A stretch of 64,000 bases of DNA. Source: Corynebacterium uropygiale (GTDB lineage Bacteria; Actinomycetota; Actinomycetes; Mycobacteriales; Mycobacteriaceae). The stretch covers positions 310,001 to 374,000 of the forward strand of contig NZ_JAKGSI010000001.1 of NCBI RefSeq assembly GCF_021568315.1, read 5' to 3'. The notes under the pieces are model-generated. The model did not search any database. It was not told where the DNA came from and saw nothing but the letters and a program-made list of their open reading frames with translations. Position numbers and translations under genes: made by a program. Shown here one piece after another: positions 1 to 8,200 of the stretch (positions are counted from its first letter, which is position 1; each line of letters opens with the position of its first letter).

Positions 1-532
1 CGGCACCGTCTCCCTGCCGAACGGCACGGGTAAGGAAGTCCGCGTCGCCGTGTTCGCCGCTGGCGAGAAGGCCACCGAGGCGGAAGAGGCGGGCGCTGAC
101 ATCGTCGGCACCGAGGAGCTGATCGAGCAGATCACCGCCGGCACCCTCGACTTCGACGTCGCCATCGCCACCCCGGACCAGATGGCCAAGGTCGGCCGCG
201 TGGCCCGCGTCCTCGGCCCCCGTGGCCTCATGCCGAACCCGAAGACCGGCACCGTGACCACCGACGTCGCCAAGGCGATCAAGGAAGTCAAGGGCGGCAA
301 GATCTCCTTCCGCGTTGACCGCGCTGCCAACCTCCACGCCGGCATCGGCAAGGCCTCCTTCGAGCCGAAGGCCCTCGCGGAGAACTACGGCGCCCTCATC
401 GAGGAGCTCCTCCGCCTCAAGCCGACCTCGTCCAAGGGCATCTACCTGAAGAAGATCACGGTCGCCTCCACGACGGGCCCGGGCATCCCGGTTGACCCCT
501 CCGTGGTGAAGAACTTCGCCGCTGAGGCCTAA
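1..532 (+). CDS. rplA: 50S ribosomal protein L1, 5' end outside the window
   Basis: This is the C-terminal part of ribosomal protein L1, which forms the L1 stalk of the large subunit near the E site and in many bacteria represses its own operon. The frame is open from base 2, where it reads [11 protein letters not shown], so the true start lies upstream; the internal ATG at 50 is not the start. The conserved stretch [14 protein letters not shown] and the C-terminal [18 protein letters not shown] are typical of the family. The stop is TAA at 530-532. rplK would be expected just upstream. Identification is firm; only the length is incomplete. Confidence 0.97.
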   Translation, partial: GTVSLPNGTGKEVRVAVFAAGEKATEAEEAGADIVGTEELIEQITAGTLDFDVAIATPDQMAKVGRVARVLGPRGLMPNPKTGTVTTDVAKAIKEVKGGKISFRVDRAANLHAGIGKASFEPKALAENYGALIEELLRLKPTSSKGIYLKKITVASTTGPGIPVDPSVVKNFAAEA

Positions 533-584
533 GACCCCGCGTCGAAGGCCTCCGGCCCGGGCCACCCGCCCGGACGGTTCTACT

Positions 585-843
585 TCAGCCCCCGAGCTGC
601 GAGTCCTCTCGCCTCGGGGGCTGTGTGCTGCCCAGCTCCTGATTGGAGCGCCCCCACCGGGCCATCTGATCGATGATGGGGCGCAGGCTCTGCCCCAGCT
701 CCGTGAGCTCATATTCCACGCGCGGGGGCACCTCGGGGTAGTAGTGCCGGGTGAGGAGGCCGTCCTCCTCCATGCTGCGAAGGTTCGACGTGAGGACCTT
801 CGCGCTGATGCTCCCGATGGAGGATTTGAGCCCGCTGAAGCGC
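585..843 (-). pseudogene. HxlR-family transcriptional regulator, 3' remnant
   Basis: The minus-strand frame ending at 585 carries the C-terminal two thirds of an HxlR winged-helix regulator: RFSGLKSSIGSISAKVL, then LRSMEEDGLLTRHYYPEVPP and VEYELTELGQSL, all diagnostic of the family. The expected N-terminal part, with the conserved Cys-Pro and the first helices (about 30 residues), is missing. Upstream of the RF the frame runs into antisense of the neighbouring oxidoreductase remnant. HxlR proteins often sit divergently next to a small NAD(P)H-binding oxidoreductase and control it. Here both lack their 5' ends and meet at about 840-850, so one deletion probably removed both starts and the shared promoter. 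The frame stays open for some way on both sides, so the event may be recent. Confidence 0.8.
586..623. terminator. Hairpin after rplA, probable terminator
   Basis: A perfect 11-bp inverted repeat (586-596 with 613-623, CAGCCCCCGAG paired with its complement) with a 16-base loop lies 54 bases after the rplA stop. There is no clear T-run on the plus side. It overlaps the 3' end of the HxlR remnant, so it may stop transcription from both sides. Confidence 0.6.
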
Positions 844-844
844 C

Positions 845-1083
845 GCGGGCTCGTCCTCATCCGCGAGGCGAAGGACCTGGACTGGACGTACATCAGCCCG
901 GCCGCCGACTTCCAGCCGGATTCCCCCGCCACCGGGCGCTACGTCGTCGCGGGGGAGGAGTTCACGACCAACGAGAAGGGCGAGTCCTTCATCAGCTACG
1001 CGGATTATGCGAGCGCCCTCCTCGACGAGCTCGAATCCCACGCCCACCCCATCCAGCGCATCAGCGTGTACACGGCGTCCTAG
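845..1083 (+). pseudogene. NAD(P)H-binding oxidoreductase (YwnB/SDR-like), 3' remnant
   Basis: The plus-strand frame from about 850 to the TAG at 1083 encodes LIREAKDLDWTYISPAADF, then TGRYVVAGEEFTTNEKGES, FISYADYASALLDELE and a terminal QRISVYTAS. This is the C-terminal third of the small atypical SDR family of NAD(P)H-binding proteins. The Rossmann nucleotide-binding N-terminus (GxxGxxG) is absent. The frame to its left is antisense to the HxlR remnant and has no family resemblance, so the ATG at 751 is not a real start. The gene is therefore non-functional as a reductase. It is the divergent partner of the HxlR remnant. Confidence 0.8.
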
Positions 1084-1148
1084 GGGGCGCCAAGCAGCAG
1101 GAAGGCCCGGGCCCCCGCCCGCCGCCCGTGCTGTGAAATCTGTCCTAG

Positions 1149-1191
1149 CCACCGCGGCGCGATGTCAAAGCTCACATTCGCGCCGCGGTGG
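1149..1191. repeat. Perfect 14-bp inverted repeat
   Basis: CCACCGCGGCGCGA at 1149-1162 is repeated in inverted orientation at 1178-1191 around a 15-base loop. It lies between the oxidoreductase remnant and the sulfatase gene. It has no T-run, so it may be an operator or mRNA structure rather than a simple terminator. Confidence 0.6.
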
Positions 1192-1258
1192 TGTACATAT
1201 ATGAGGGGCTCGGACAACCCCGTCGCGAGCCATAGATTCTTGGACAGAAAGTCATCAC

Positions 1259-3010
1259 ATGGGTGTTCTTGTTGCTCAGCTCGTGCAGTGGGCGGGGGCA
1301 AGTGCGGTCTTCTCGCGGAAGACCACGTGGCCGCGGGCGATCTGCCTGGGCTTGGATGTCGCGATCGTGGCGTTCCTCGTCATGGTGTTTGGGTGGAAAC
1401 GGCTTCCCTATGGGCTGCCCCAGGACATCGGTTTTTATCTTCTCTTCTTCGGGGTGGCCATTGTGGCGACGGCCCTCCTCCGGGGCCTGCTCGCGCTCCT
1501 GCGACGGCGAAAGGGGGAGGAGACGTCGTCGTCGGCACACCCCGCCGCCTCCCGCCGCCGGGGGCTCAGCGTGGTGGCCGCGGTGGCGTGGTCGCTCCTC
1601 GGGGCGATTCTGCTGGGTCTTGCCGGCGTGCTCTTCTTCGTGCCGCACTGGTTCCACAGCTTCTTCGGCGATCTGTCCGCCGATCAGCTCATCTTCCTGC
1701 TCACCAGCGGCAATGGGGAATCGACGGCGGAAACCGACGCGAGCGTGCGCAACGCGATGATTCTGCCCGTCGTGGCGGTGGTCCTCGTGGGGCTCCAGCT
1801 GCCCGTGTGGTTCGTGAGGCGGTGGAAGAGGGTTGCGGCGGTGCTCGTCTCGGCGCTGCTCACCGTCGGCTCGACGTGCTACGCCTTCGCGGTGCTGCCG
1901 CTCACGGATCTCTCCACGATGAACAGCTCCTCGGAGTTCCTCGCGGAGAATTACATCAACCCGCGGGACTCGGTGAGCTTCCCAGAGAAGAAGCGCAACC
2001 TCCTGCACATCTACCTGGAGTCCGTGGAGAACTCCTACTATGACGCGGCGCACGGCGGCTACGACGAGCGCAACTACATGCCTGACCTGCTCGCCCTCAA
2101 CGAGAAGGCGGTGCACTTCTCCAACACGGACACCATGGGTGGCCCGCACCAGACTTTCGGCGCCGTGCACTCCGTCGCCGCGATGATCAACATGGAGGCC
2201 GGCGTCCCCATGAAGACCTCCGTCACGGGCGGGACCGCGGAGGCCATGTACTACCCGAAGTTCCCGACGCTCGGCGAGATGCTCCACGAGCAGGGCTACC
2301 AGACCGAGCTCATGATGGGGGCGGACTCCTCCTGGGGCGGCCTCGGCGACTACTACCGTGAGCACGGCGATTTCCTCGTCTTCGACCACCCCTATGCCAT
2401 CGAGCACGGCTACCTGGAGCCCGGCTACAAGGAGTGGTGGGGCTACGAGGATGACAAGATCTACGAGTTCGCCAAGAAGGAGCTCACCCGCCTGGCCGCG
2501 CAGGAGGACCCCTTCTACTTCATCCTCGAGAACGCGGACACCCACTTCCCCGACGGCTACAAGTCGAAGAACATGAAGGAGGAGCCCTTCGACACCCAGT
2601 ACGGCAACGTCATCTTCTACTCCCAGCGGGAGGTCACGAAGTTCGTCAAGTGGGTCCAGGAGCAGCCCTGGGGCAAGGACACGACGATCGTCATCGTCGG
2701 CGACCACCGCTCCATGGATAAGACCTTCTTCGAGGGCTGGGACCGGGACTATGAGCGCACCATCGTGAACATGATCCTCAACCCCGCCATCGCGGAGCCG
2801 CCGCGGGAGCGCATGTACAACCGCGATTACGCCCCCTTCGACCTCTTCCCGACGACCCTTGCCGCCATCGGCGCGACGATGAAAGATGAGCGCGCCGGGT
2901 TGGGCACCAACCTCTTCTCGGACAAGAAGACGCTCATCGAGGAGCACGGCCTCAAAGAGGTGGACGGGGCGCTGGCCAAGCGGAGCGAGTTCTACTTCGA
3001 CTTCCGCTAG
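1259..3010 (+). CDS. LTA synthase-like sulfatase-family membrane phosphotransferase
   Basis: A 583-residue membrane enzyme of the alkaline phosphatase/sulfatase superfamily, similar to LtaS and MdoB phosphoglycerol transferases. About five hydrophobic segments span residues 24-215. An extracellular domain follows with LLHIYLESVENSYYD (metal-binding Glu), MGGPHQTFGAVHS (probable catalytic Thr), LENADTHFPDGY and VIVGDHRSMD, the ordered metal-binding motifs of the family. Such enzymes move phosphoglycerol from phosphatidylglycerol to cell-envelope glycopolymers; in corynebacteria the acceptor could be a lipoglycan, which is inference. The ATG at 1259 is preceded by AGAAAG. The TAG stop overlaps the convergent oxidase gene by four bases. 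Confidence 0.85.
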   Translation: MGVLVAQLVQWAGASAVFSRKTTWPRAICLGLDVAIVAFLVMVFGWKRLPYGLPQDIGFYLLFFGVAIVATALLRGLLALLRRRKGEETSSSAHPAASRRRGLSVVAAVAWSLLGAILLGLAGVLFFVPHWFHSFFGDLSADQLIFLLTSGNGESTAETDASVRNAMILPVVAVVLVGLQLPVWFVRRWKRVAAVLVSALLTVGSTCYAFAVLPLTDLSTMNSSSEFLAENYINPRDSVSFPEKKRNLLHIYLESVENSYYDAAHGGYDERNYMPDLLALNEKAVHFSNTDTMGGPHQTFGAVHSVAAMINMEAGVPMKTSVTGGTAEAMYYPKFPTLGEMLHEQGYQTELMMGADSSWGGLGDYYREHGDFLVFDHPYAIEHGYLEPGYKEWWGYEDDKIYEFAKKELTRLAAQEDPFYFILENADTHFPDGYKSKNMKEEPFDTQYGNVIFYSQREVTKFVKWVQEQPWGKDTTIVIVGDHRSMDKTFFEGWDRDYERTIVNMILNPAIAEPPRERMYNRDYAPFDLFPTTLAAIGATMKDERAGLGTNLFSDKKTLIEEHGLKEVDGALAKRSEFYFDFR

Positions 3011-4179
3011 CCCTCTCGCTCGCCCCGCGCGGGGCGAGCCTCGCTGAAGCGCCGCGGGTCGAAGAGCTCCACGCCGCAGGTCTCGGCCCCGCTCTCGGCC
3101 ATCGCGGCGAGGACCTCTCCCACCTTGGGCGTGAACTTGAATCCGTGCCCGGAGAATCCGCAGGCCAGGAGCACGCGCTGGTGGTGGGGGTGGCGGCCGA
3201 TGACGAAGTGCTCATCGGGGGTGGAGGTGTACATGCAGGCCTTCGCGTCGAGGAGCCTGCCCTCCGCGAGGGCGGGCAGGGTTCCGCGGAGGCGTCGGCG
3301 CATCACGGCGACCTCCTCCTTGGAAATGGTGCGGTTGAGGTGATCGGGGTCCGTAGGCGTGGGCTTGCGGAAGAAGGCCACCTTGGCGCCGGCTTCGGTG
3401 GCGGGGAATCCGTAGATGAGCTCCCCGGCCTCGGTCTCGTGCACGTAGATGGGGCTTCGGGCGTAGGCCTCCGCGTCCTGCGCCGGCTCGAACCAGTACA
3501 TCACCTGCCGCTCCACGCTGAGCGGGAGCCCGAGGTCGCCAAGGAGCCGCGGAGCCCAGGCCCCGGGGGTGAGGACGAGGGTCCCGGCTCGGGCACGGCG
3601 GCCGTCGGCACACGTCACGATGACGTGCTCCGGGTGGGCGTCGACGTGTGTCACGGCGGTGTGCTCCCAGATGGTGGCTCCGTGCTCGCGGGCGCGGGCG
3701 GCCTGGGCGCGGATGGTCTCCTCGGGGACCACCCAGCCGGCGAGGTCCTCGAAGAAGGCGTGCTCCTCCTCGGCGAGGGTGATGTGGGGGTGGCGCTGGC
3801 GCATCGCGGTGGGGCTGAGCACCTCGTGGGGGAGGCGGTGCTGGCGCGCGGCGAGCAGGGATCCGCTGAAGGTCCGGGAGGCGCTGGGCCCCATGTAGAG
3901 CCCGCCGCAGAGGTGGAGGATGGGCTCGGACCACCAGGAGTCGAGGTCCCTCCAGAGCGCATAGGCGTCTCGCAGCCAGGGCACATAATCGGGGTGCTCA
4001 AAATAGGACTGGCGCACGATCCGCGAGCCGCCGTGGCTGGAGCCGCGATCGTGGGCGATGCCGAATTGTTCGATCCCGAGCACGCGGGCGCCGCGGCGGG
4101 AGAGGGCGTCGAGGGTGGCGGAGCCCATCGCTCCGAGGCCGAGGACGATGACGTCGGTGGTGATCACAGAAGAATCCAT
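3007..4179 (-). CDS. solA: Sarcosine oxidase/N-methyl-L-tryptophan oxidase family flavoprotein
   Basis: A 390-residue FAD-dependent amine oxidase of the monomeric sarcosine oxidase family. The N-terminus carries the dinucleotide fold (VIVLGLGAMGSATLDALSRRG, then an acidic EQF). The family signature DRGSSHGGSRIVRQSYFEH follows. The C-terminal part has CMYTSTPDEHFVIGRHP, whose Cys aligns with the residue that binds FAD covalently, and GFSGHGFKFTPKVGE. It oxidises N-methyl amino acids to the amine, formaldehyde and H2O2. The exact substrate cannot be told from sequence; solA is the E. coli name for the N-methyltryptophan enzyme. The ATG at 4179 gives MDSSVITTDV directly before the FAD fold; the longer open frame upstream reads through another gene and is not coding. 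Convergent with the sulfatase gene. Confidence 0.88.
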   Translation of the reverse strand: MDSSVITTDVIVLGLGAMGSATLDALSRRGARVLGIEQFGIAHDRGSSHGGSRIVRQSYFEHPDYVPWLRDAYALWRDLDSWWSEPILHLCGGLYMGPSASRTFSGSLLAARQHRLPHEVLSPTAMRQRHPHITLAEEEHAFFEDLAGWVVPEETIRAQAARAREHGATIWEHTAVTHVDAHPEHVIVTCADGRRARAGTLVLTPGAWAPRLLGDLGLPLSVERQVMYWFEPAQDAEAYARSPIYVHETEAGELIYGFPATEAGAKVAFFRKPTPTDPDHLNRTISKEEVAVMRRRLRGTLPALAEGRLLDAKACMYTSTPDEHFVIGRHPHHQRVLLACGFSGHGFKFTPKVGEVLAAMAESGAETCGVELFDPRRFSEARPARGEREG

Positions 4180-4194
4180 AGCCCCACAATAGTG

Positions 4195-4221
4195 AACCCC
4201 CGCCGGTGCGGGGCGGGGGTT
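4195..4221. terminator. Terminator between the PTS and oxidase genes
   Basis: A perfect 10-bp stem (AACCCCCGCC at 4195-4204 with 4212-4221) with a 7-base loop lies just past the PTS gene stop and upstream of the oxidase start. It resembles the stem after rpsQ at 49018. The T-rich tail on the minus side is weak. Confidence 0.6.
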
Positions 4222-4235
4222 AGTGCAGGTGGGGG

Positions 4236-6236
4236 CTATTTCTGGACGGCGTCGCGTCGTCCCAAACGGACCTTTTTCACTTCGCGGCCGGCGTCGAAGT
4301 CCTGGTCGGTGAAGCCGAAGAACCAGGTGAGCGCGAAGGCCACGATGAGCGCGGCGAGGGAGGCCACCCAGTATCCCCAGAAGCTCGAGTCGATGCCCTC
4401 GGGGTTGACGAAGGAGGTGAAGCCGATGATCGAGCCGGTGAAGCCCCACATGTTGACGTCGAAGAGTCCGGTGAGGAGGCCGCCGACGGCACCGCCCACC
4501 GAACCCATGACGAAGATGCGGCCGAACTTCAGGTTGATTCCGTACATGGCGGGCTCGGTGACGCCGCAGAAGGCGGAGATCGCGGCGGGGCCGGCCAGAG
4601 TCTTGATTCGCTGCACCTTGGATTTCACGAAGACGGCGAGGACGGCGCCGCCCTGGGCGACCATCGTCGCGGAGATGATGGCGTTGAGATAGGAGTGGCC
4701 CTGCTGCGCGATGTCCTGCGCCACCAGCGGGATGACGGCCCAGTGGAGGCCGAAGATGACGAGCGCCTGGTAGAAGCCGCCGATGATGAGCCCGGAGATG
4801 GTCGGGGAGAGGTCATAGAGCCCCTGGATGAGCGAGGCGATCCCGGTGGACACGAACATGACGATCGGCCCCAAAACGAGGATGACCGCCAGCGAGACCA
4901 CCACCACCTCGATGAGCGGCAGCAGGATCATCCGCAGCGTCGCCGGGATGACCTTCTTCAGCCACGGCTCAATCACCGAGGCCAGCCACGCCCCCACGAT
5001 GATCGGGAAGATCGAGTAGGTGTATCCCGCCATGTGATAGGGCAGGCCGAAGAAGTCGGCGTTGAGAGACATGCCGAGCAGCGCGTGCTCCTCCTCCCCC
5101 TCGGAGAGGGACACGAGGTCCGGGTAACAGAGCACCCCGCCCACGATGGCGACGACGATCGGATCCGCCCCGAGCCTCCGCGCCGCCGTAAAGCCGACGA
5201 AGATCGGCAGGAAGAAGAAGACCGCGTCGCTGATGGCGTTGATGAGGGTGTAGGTGGGGGTCTCGCTGCTGGTAATCCCGAAGTTCACCAGCAGTGCCAG
5301 GACGCCCTTGATGATGCCGGAGGCCGCGAGGAGCCCGATGACCGGGATCATCGAGCCGGTGATGACCCCGATGAGCGAGCTGAATCCGTACTTCACCCAG
5401 CCGAGCGCCGTCGAGGGGCGCTCGACCTCCTCCGCCGGGGCCTCGGTGGCGTCCCCGGCCCCGCCGAGGCGAGCGACGACCGCATCGTGGACATCCTCCA
5501 CCTCCGGGCCGATGACCACCTGGTACTGGCCGCCCGCCTTGACCACCTCAATGACCTTGCTATTTGCTCGGACGCGGGCGTCGTCGGCGCGGGCCTCGTC
5601 CTTGAGGTAGAAGCGCACCCGGGTGATGCAGTGGGTGACGCTGCGGATGTTCTCCGCCCCGCCGACCCCCTCGATGATGTCCCAGGCCACGGCGTCGTAG
5701 CCGCTGAGGCCGGCCGGGGGCTGCGCTGGGGTCTGCGCCGGAGCCTGCGCGGCTTTCGCCTCCTTCGGCGCCGTCGGGAACACCTGCGCGACCTCCGCGC
5801 CGGCTTTCGCGGGGCCCTCCGTGATCTCGACCCGCTCCACCTTCTTCTTCGAGTTCGCGATGACCACGACGGAGGTGGTGGACTTCCCGGCGTCGAGGAT
5901 GGGCCCCGTCGTCATGGTGCCGAGCCGCTGGCCCGCCTCCACGGCGTCCCCCTTCGCGACCTCAAGCTCGAAGGGCTCGCCGCCCAGCTCGACGGTGTCA
6001 ATCCCGAGGTGAACGATGAATTGGAGGTGATCCTCCGTCACGATGCCCACGGCGTGCCCGGTCTTCGCGACCATGGCCACCTTCCCGGACACCGGGGCCA
6101 AGATCTCCCCTCCCGGCGGGTTCTCAATACCGAATCCTTGGCCCATGGTGCCCGCGGAAAAGACCGGGTCGGGCACCTCGGAGAGGGGGATGATGTCCCC
6201 CGCGATGGGGGTGTGCACCGGACGTGGGGTGCTCAT
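4236..6236 (-). CDS. PTS beta-glucoside/sucrose-type transporter, fused IIA-IIB-IIC
   Basis: A 666-residue sugar phosphotransferase permease. Residues 1-150 are a glucose-type IIA domain with the phospho-accepting His76 in LQFIVHLGIDTVELGG. Residues 178-260 are a IIB domain with phospho-Cys203 in VTHCITRVRFY. The rest is the membrane IIC domain, with GLHWAVIPLVAQD and AFCGVTEPAMYGINLKFGR. It imports and phosphorylates a sugar using PEP through HPr. The glucoside/sucrose/trehalose branch fits best, but the sugar cannot be assigned. The A-B-C order differs from the more common B-C-A order of BglF. An AAGGAG site precedes the ATG. No antiterminator or glycosidase gene is adjacent, so its regulation is not visible here. 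Confidence 0.9.
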   Translation of the reverse strand: MSTPRPVHTPIAGDIIPLSEVPDPVFSAGTMGQGFGIENPPGGEILAPVSGKVAMVAKTGHAVGIVTEDHLQFIVHLGIDTVELGGEPFELEVAKGDAVEAGQRLGTMTTGPILDAGKSTTSVVVIANSKKKVERVEITEGPAKAGAEVAQVFPTAPKEAKAAQAPAQTPAQPPAGLSGYDAVAWDIIEGVGGAENIRSVTHCITRVRFYLKDEARADDARVRANSKVIEVVKAGGQYQVVIGPEVEDVHDAVVARLGGAGDATEAPAEEVERPSTALGWVKYGFSSLIGVITGSMIPVIGLLAASGIIKGVLALLVNFGITSSETPTYTLINAISDAVFFFLPIFVGFTAARRLGADPIVVAIVGGVLCYPDLVSLSEGEEEHALLGMSLNADFFGLPYHMAGYTYSIFPIIVGAWLASVIEPWLKKVIPATLRMILLPLIEVVVVSLAVILVLGPIVMFVSTGIASLIQGLYDLSPTISGLIIGGFYQALVIFGLHWAVIPLVAQDIAQQGHSYLNAIISATMVAQGGAVLAVFVKSKVQRIKTLAGPAAISAFCGVTEPAMYGINLKFGRIFVMGSVGGAVGGLLTGLFDVNMWGFTGSIIGFTSFVNPEGIDSSFWGYWVASLAALIVAFALTWFFGFTDQDFDAGREVKKVRLGRRDAVQK

Positions 6237-6338
6237 GACTGCTCCTTTTCACGTGTGCTGGTGGTCATGATCTACAGTAACCACCCATGCGAGGGGCCTC
6301 CGCCCGCAATGTAGAGGACATGTCAACAATACGGGGGT

Positions 6339-6344
6339 TAGGAT
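6339..6344 (+). promoter_or_regulatory. -10 element of the monooxygenase gene (probably leaderless)
   Basis: TAGGAT lies six bases upstream of the ATG at 6351, and no ribosome-binding site is seen. Transcription would then start at or next to the start codon. No good -35 hexamer is visible. Confidence 0.45.
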
Positions 6345-6350
6345 AGGCGT

Positions 6351-7484
6351 ATGCAATTCGGAATCTTCACGGTGGGGGATGTCACCCGGGATCCCCTCAC
6401 CGGCCGCACCCCCACAGAGGCCGAGCGGATCGCGGCCACCGTGGCCCTCGCGCGGAAGGCGGAGGAGGTGGGGCTCGACGTCTTCGCCACCGGCGAACAC
6501 CACAACCCGCCCTTCGCCGCGCCGGGGAATCCGCCCGTGCTGTTGGCCTACCTCGCGGCGCAGACGTCGAGAATTCTTCTCTCCACCTCCACCACCCTCA
6601 TCACGACCAACGACCCCGTCCGCCTCGCCGAGGACTATGCCTATCTCCAGCACCTCGCCGGCGGGCGCGTGGACCTCATGCTCGGGCGCGGCAACACGGG
6701 GCCTGTCTACCCGTGGTTTGGGAAGGACATTCGCAAGGGCATTCCGCTGGCCGTCGAGAACTACCACCTCCTGCGCCGCCTGTGGCGCGAGGAGAATCTC
6801 ACGTGGGTGGGGGAGTTCCGCTCGGGGCTGCGCAGCTTCACCGCCACGCCCCGCCCGCTCGACGGGGTCCCGCCCTTCGTGTGGCATGGCTCGATCCGCT
6901 CCCCGGAGATCGCCGAGCAGGCCGCCTATTATGGCGACGGCTTCTTCCACAACCACATCTTCTGGTCAATCGAGCACACGGAGAAGATGGTCCGCCTCTA
7001 CCGCCAGCGCTTCGAGCACTATGGGCACGGCGCGGCGGAGGAGGCCATCGTGGGCCTCGGCGGGCAGGTCTTCATCGCGGAGACGGAGGCCAAGGCCAAG
7101 GCCGCCTTCCGCCCCTACTTCGACGAGGCCCCGGTCTATGGGCACGGGCCCTCGCTCGAGGAGTTCAGCCGCATGACCCCGCTCACCGTGGGGACGACGG
7201 AGCAGGTCATCGAGCGCTACCTCGGCTACGCGGAGCGGGTGGGCGATTATCAGCGGCAGCTCTTCCTCGTCGATCACGCCGGCCTGCCGCTTGACATGGC
7301 CCTGGAGCAGGTGGAGATCCTCGGCCGGGAGGTGGTCCCCGTCCTGCGCGAGGAGTATGAGCGACGACGCCCCGCCGGCGTCCCCTCCGATCCGCCGACG
7401 CACACCGCACTGCTGGCGGAGGGGGCGGACTCCCCGCATCTGCTCGTCGAACCTGCCGGCCGCGCCCAGCCGGCCGAGGGATAA
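6351..7484 (+). CDS. LLM class flavin-dependent oxidoreductase, CE1758 family
   Basis: A 377-residue luciferase-like monooxygenase with the TIM-barrel fold of bacterial luciferases. The N-terminus MQFGIFTVGDVT, then DVFATGEHHNPPF, LLSTSTTLITTNDP and DLMLGRGNTGPVYPWFG are typical of the family first named in C. efficiens (CE1758). It should use reduced FMN and O2; the substrate is unknown. The partner FMN reductase follows after a 10-base gap containing its ribosome-binding site, so the two form a two-component flavin system supplied with FMNH2 in cis. The C-terminal 30 or so residues after EEYERRRPAG are low-complexity and probably disordered. Confidence 0.88.
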   Translation: MQFGIFTVGDVTRDPLTGRTPTEAERIAATVALARKAEEVGLDVFATGEHHNPPFAAPGNPPVLLAYLAAQTSRILLSTSTTLITTNDPVRLAEDYAYLQHLAGGRVDLMLGRGNTGPVYPWFGKDIRKGIPLAVENYHLLRRLWREENLTWVGEFRSGLRSFTATPRPLDGVPPFVWHGSIRSPEIAEQAAYYGDGFFHNHIFWSIEHTEKMVRLYRQRFEHYGHGAAEEAIVGLGGQVFIAETEAKAKAAFRPYFDEAPVYGHGPSLEEFSRMTPLTVGTTEQVIERYLGYAERVGDYQRQLFLVDHAGLPLDMALEQVEILGREVVPVLREEYERRRPAGVPSDPPTHTALLAEGADSPHLLVEPAGRAQPAEG

Positions 7485-7494
7485 GGAGGATGCC

Positions 7495-8163
7495 GTGAAG
7501 AAACTCGTCATTGTCCACGCGGGGCTGTCTCGCCCGTCGAGCACGGGGATGCTCGCCGAGGAGATCGCGCACGCCGTGGAAGCCCAGGTGACCAACAGGG
7601 GAGAGGGGCTGGAGATCGGCAGCGTGGCCGTCGTGGAACTTGGCCGCGAGCTGGCCACCCTCATGTCCACGGGCGTCTACGGGGAGGCGCTGCGCGCCGC
7701 GATCGACGAGGTCTGCCGCGCCGATGCGCTCGTCCTGGCCACGCCCGTCTTCAACGCGAGCTACTCCGGGCTCTTCAAGATGTTTATCGACGCCCTCGAC
7801 AAGGACGGGCTCACCCGGGTGCCCGTGGTCATCGCGGCGACGGCCGGCACCCCGCGGCACGCCCTGGTCCTCGAGCACGCGATGCGCCCGCTGCTCAGCT
7901 ACCTTCGGGCGATCGTCATGCCCACGGCGGTGTTTGCCGCGACGGAGGACTTCGGCGCCCGCGAGGACCTCCGCCGCCGCGTCCACCGCGCCGCCCAGGA
8001 GCTCGCTGGCTACCTCGTGGACGTGCGGCAGGCGGTGGCCGGCTTCGTCCCCGAGGAGGAGGACGTGGCCCCGCGCAAGGCGAATCGCGTGACGGACGTC
8101 GACGCCGGAATCACCGACTTCCGTGAGCTCCTCCGTGGCCACGACGGGAACGGCCGGCCCTGA
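7495..8163 (+). CDS. NAD(P)H-dependent FMN reductase, CE1759 family (monooxygenase partner)
   Basis: A 222-residue flavodoxin-fold reductase. It begins MKKLVIVHAGLSRPSST, the phosphate-binding loop for FMN, and contains ADALVLATPVFNASYSGLFK, the typical NAD(P)H:FMN reductase motif. It belongs to the family paired with CE1758-type monooxygenases. The GTG at 7495 is chosen because AAGGAGG lies four bases upstream and the fold starts immediately; the longer frame upstream overlaps the monooxygenase. Its stop codon is only two bases before the -35 of the rplJ promoter and no terminator lies between. Confidence 0.87.
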   Translation: MKKLVIVHAGLSRPSSTGMLAEEIAHAVEAQVTNRGEGLEIGSVAVVELGRELATLMSTGVYGEALRAAIDEVCRADALVLATPVFNASYSGLFKMFIDALDKDGLTRVPVVIAATAGTPRHALVLEHAMRPLLSYLRAIVMPTAVFAATEDFGAREDLRRRVHRAAQELAGYLVDVRQAVAGFVPEEEDVAPRKANRVTDVDAGITDFRELLRGHDGNGRP

Positions 8164-8165
8164 AC

Positions 8166-8194
8166 TTGCGCGGGCTCGCCGCTGCGGCTATAGT
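8166..8194 (+). promoter_or_regulatory. Promoter of rplJ-rplL
   Basis: TTGCGC (8166-8171) and TATAGT (8189-8194) are separated by 17 bases. This predicts transcription from about 8201, leaving a leader of about 260 bases before rplJ. Confidence 0.75.
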
Positions 8195-8200
8195 GTCATC

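Noticed and set aside
1172..2947. A 591-codon minus-strand frame opposite the LtaS-like gene
   Set aside because: Low-complexity Arg/His/Glu composition without family motifs, while the plus strand has clear sulfatase motifs.
3145..4692. A 515-codon plus-strand frame across the oxidase and PTS genes
   Set aside because: It crosses two recognised minus-strand genes and an intergenic hairpin; Gly/Val-rich shadow sequence only.
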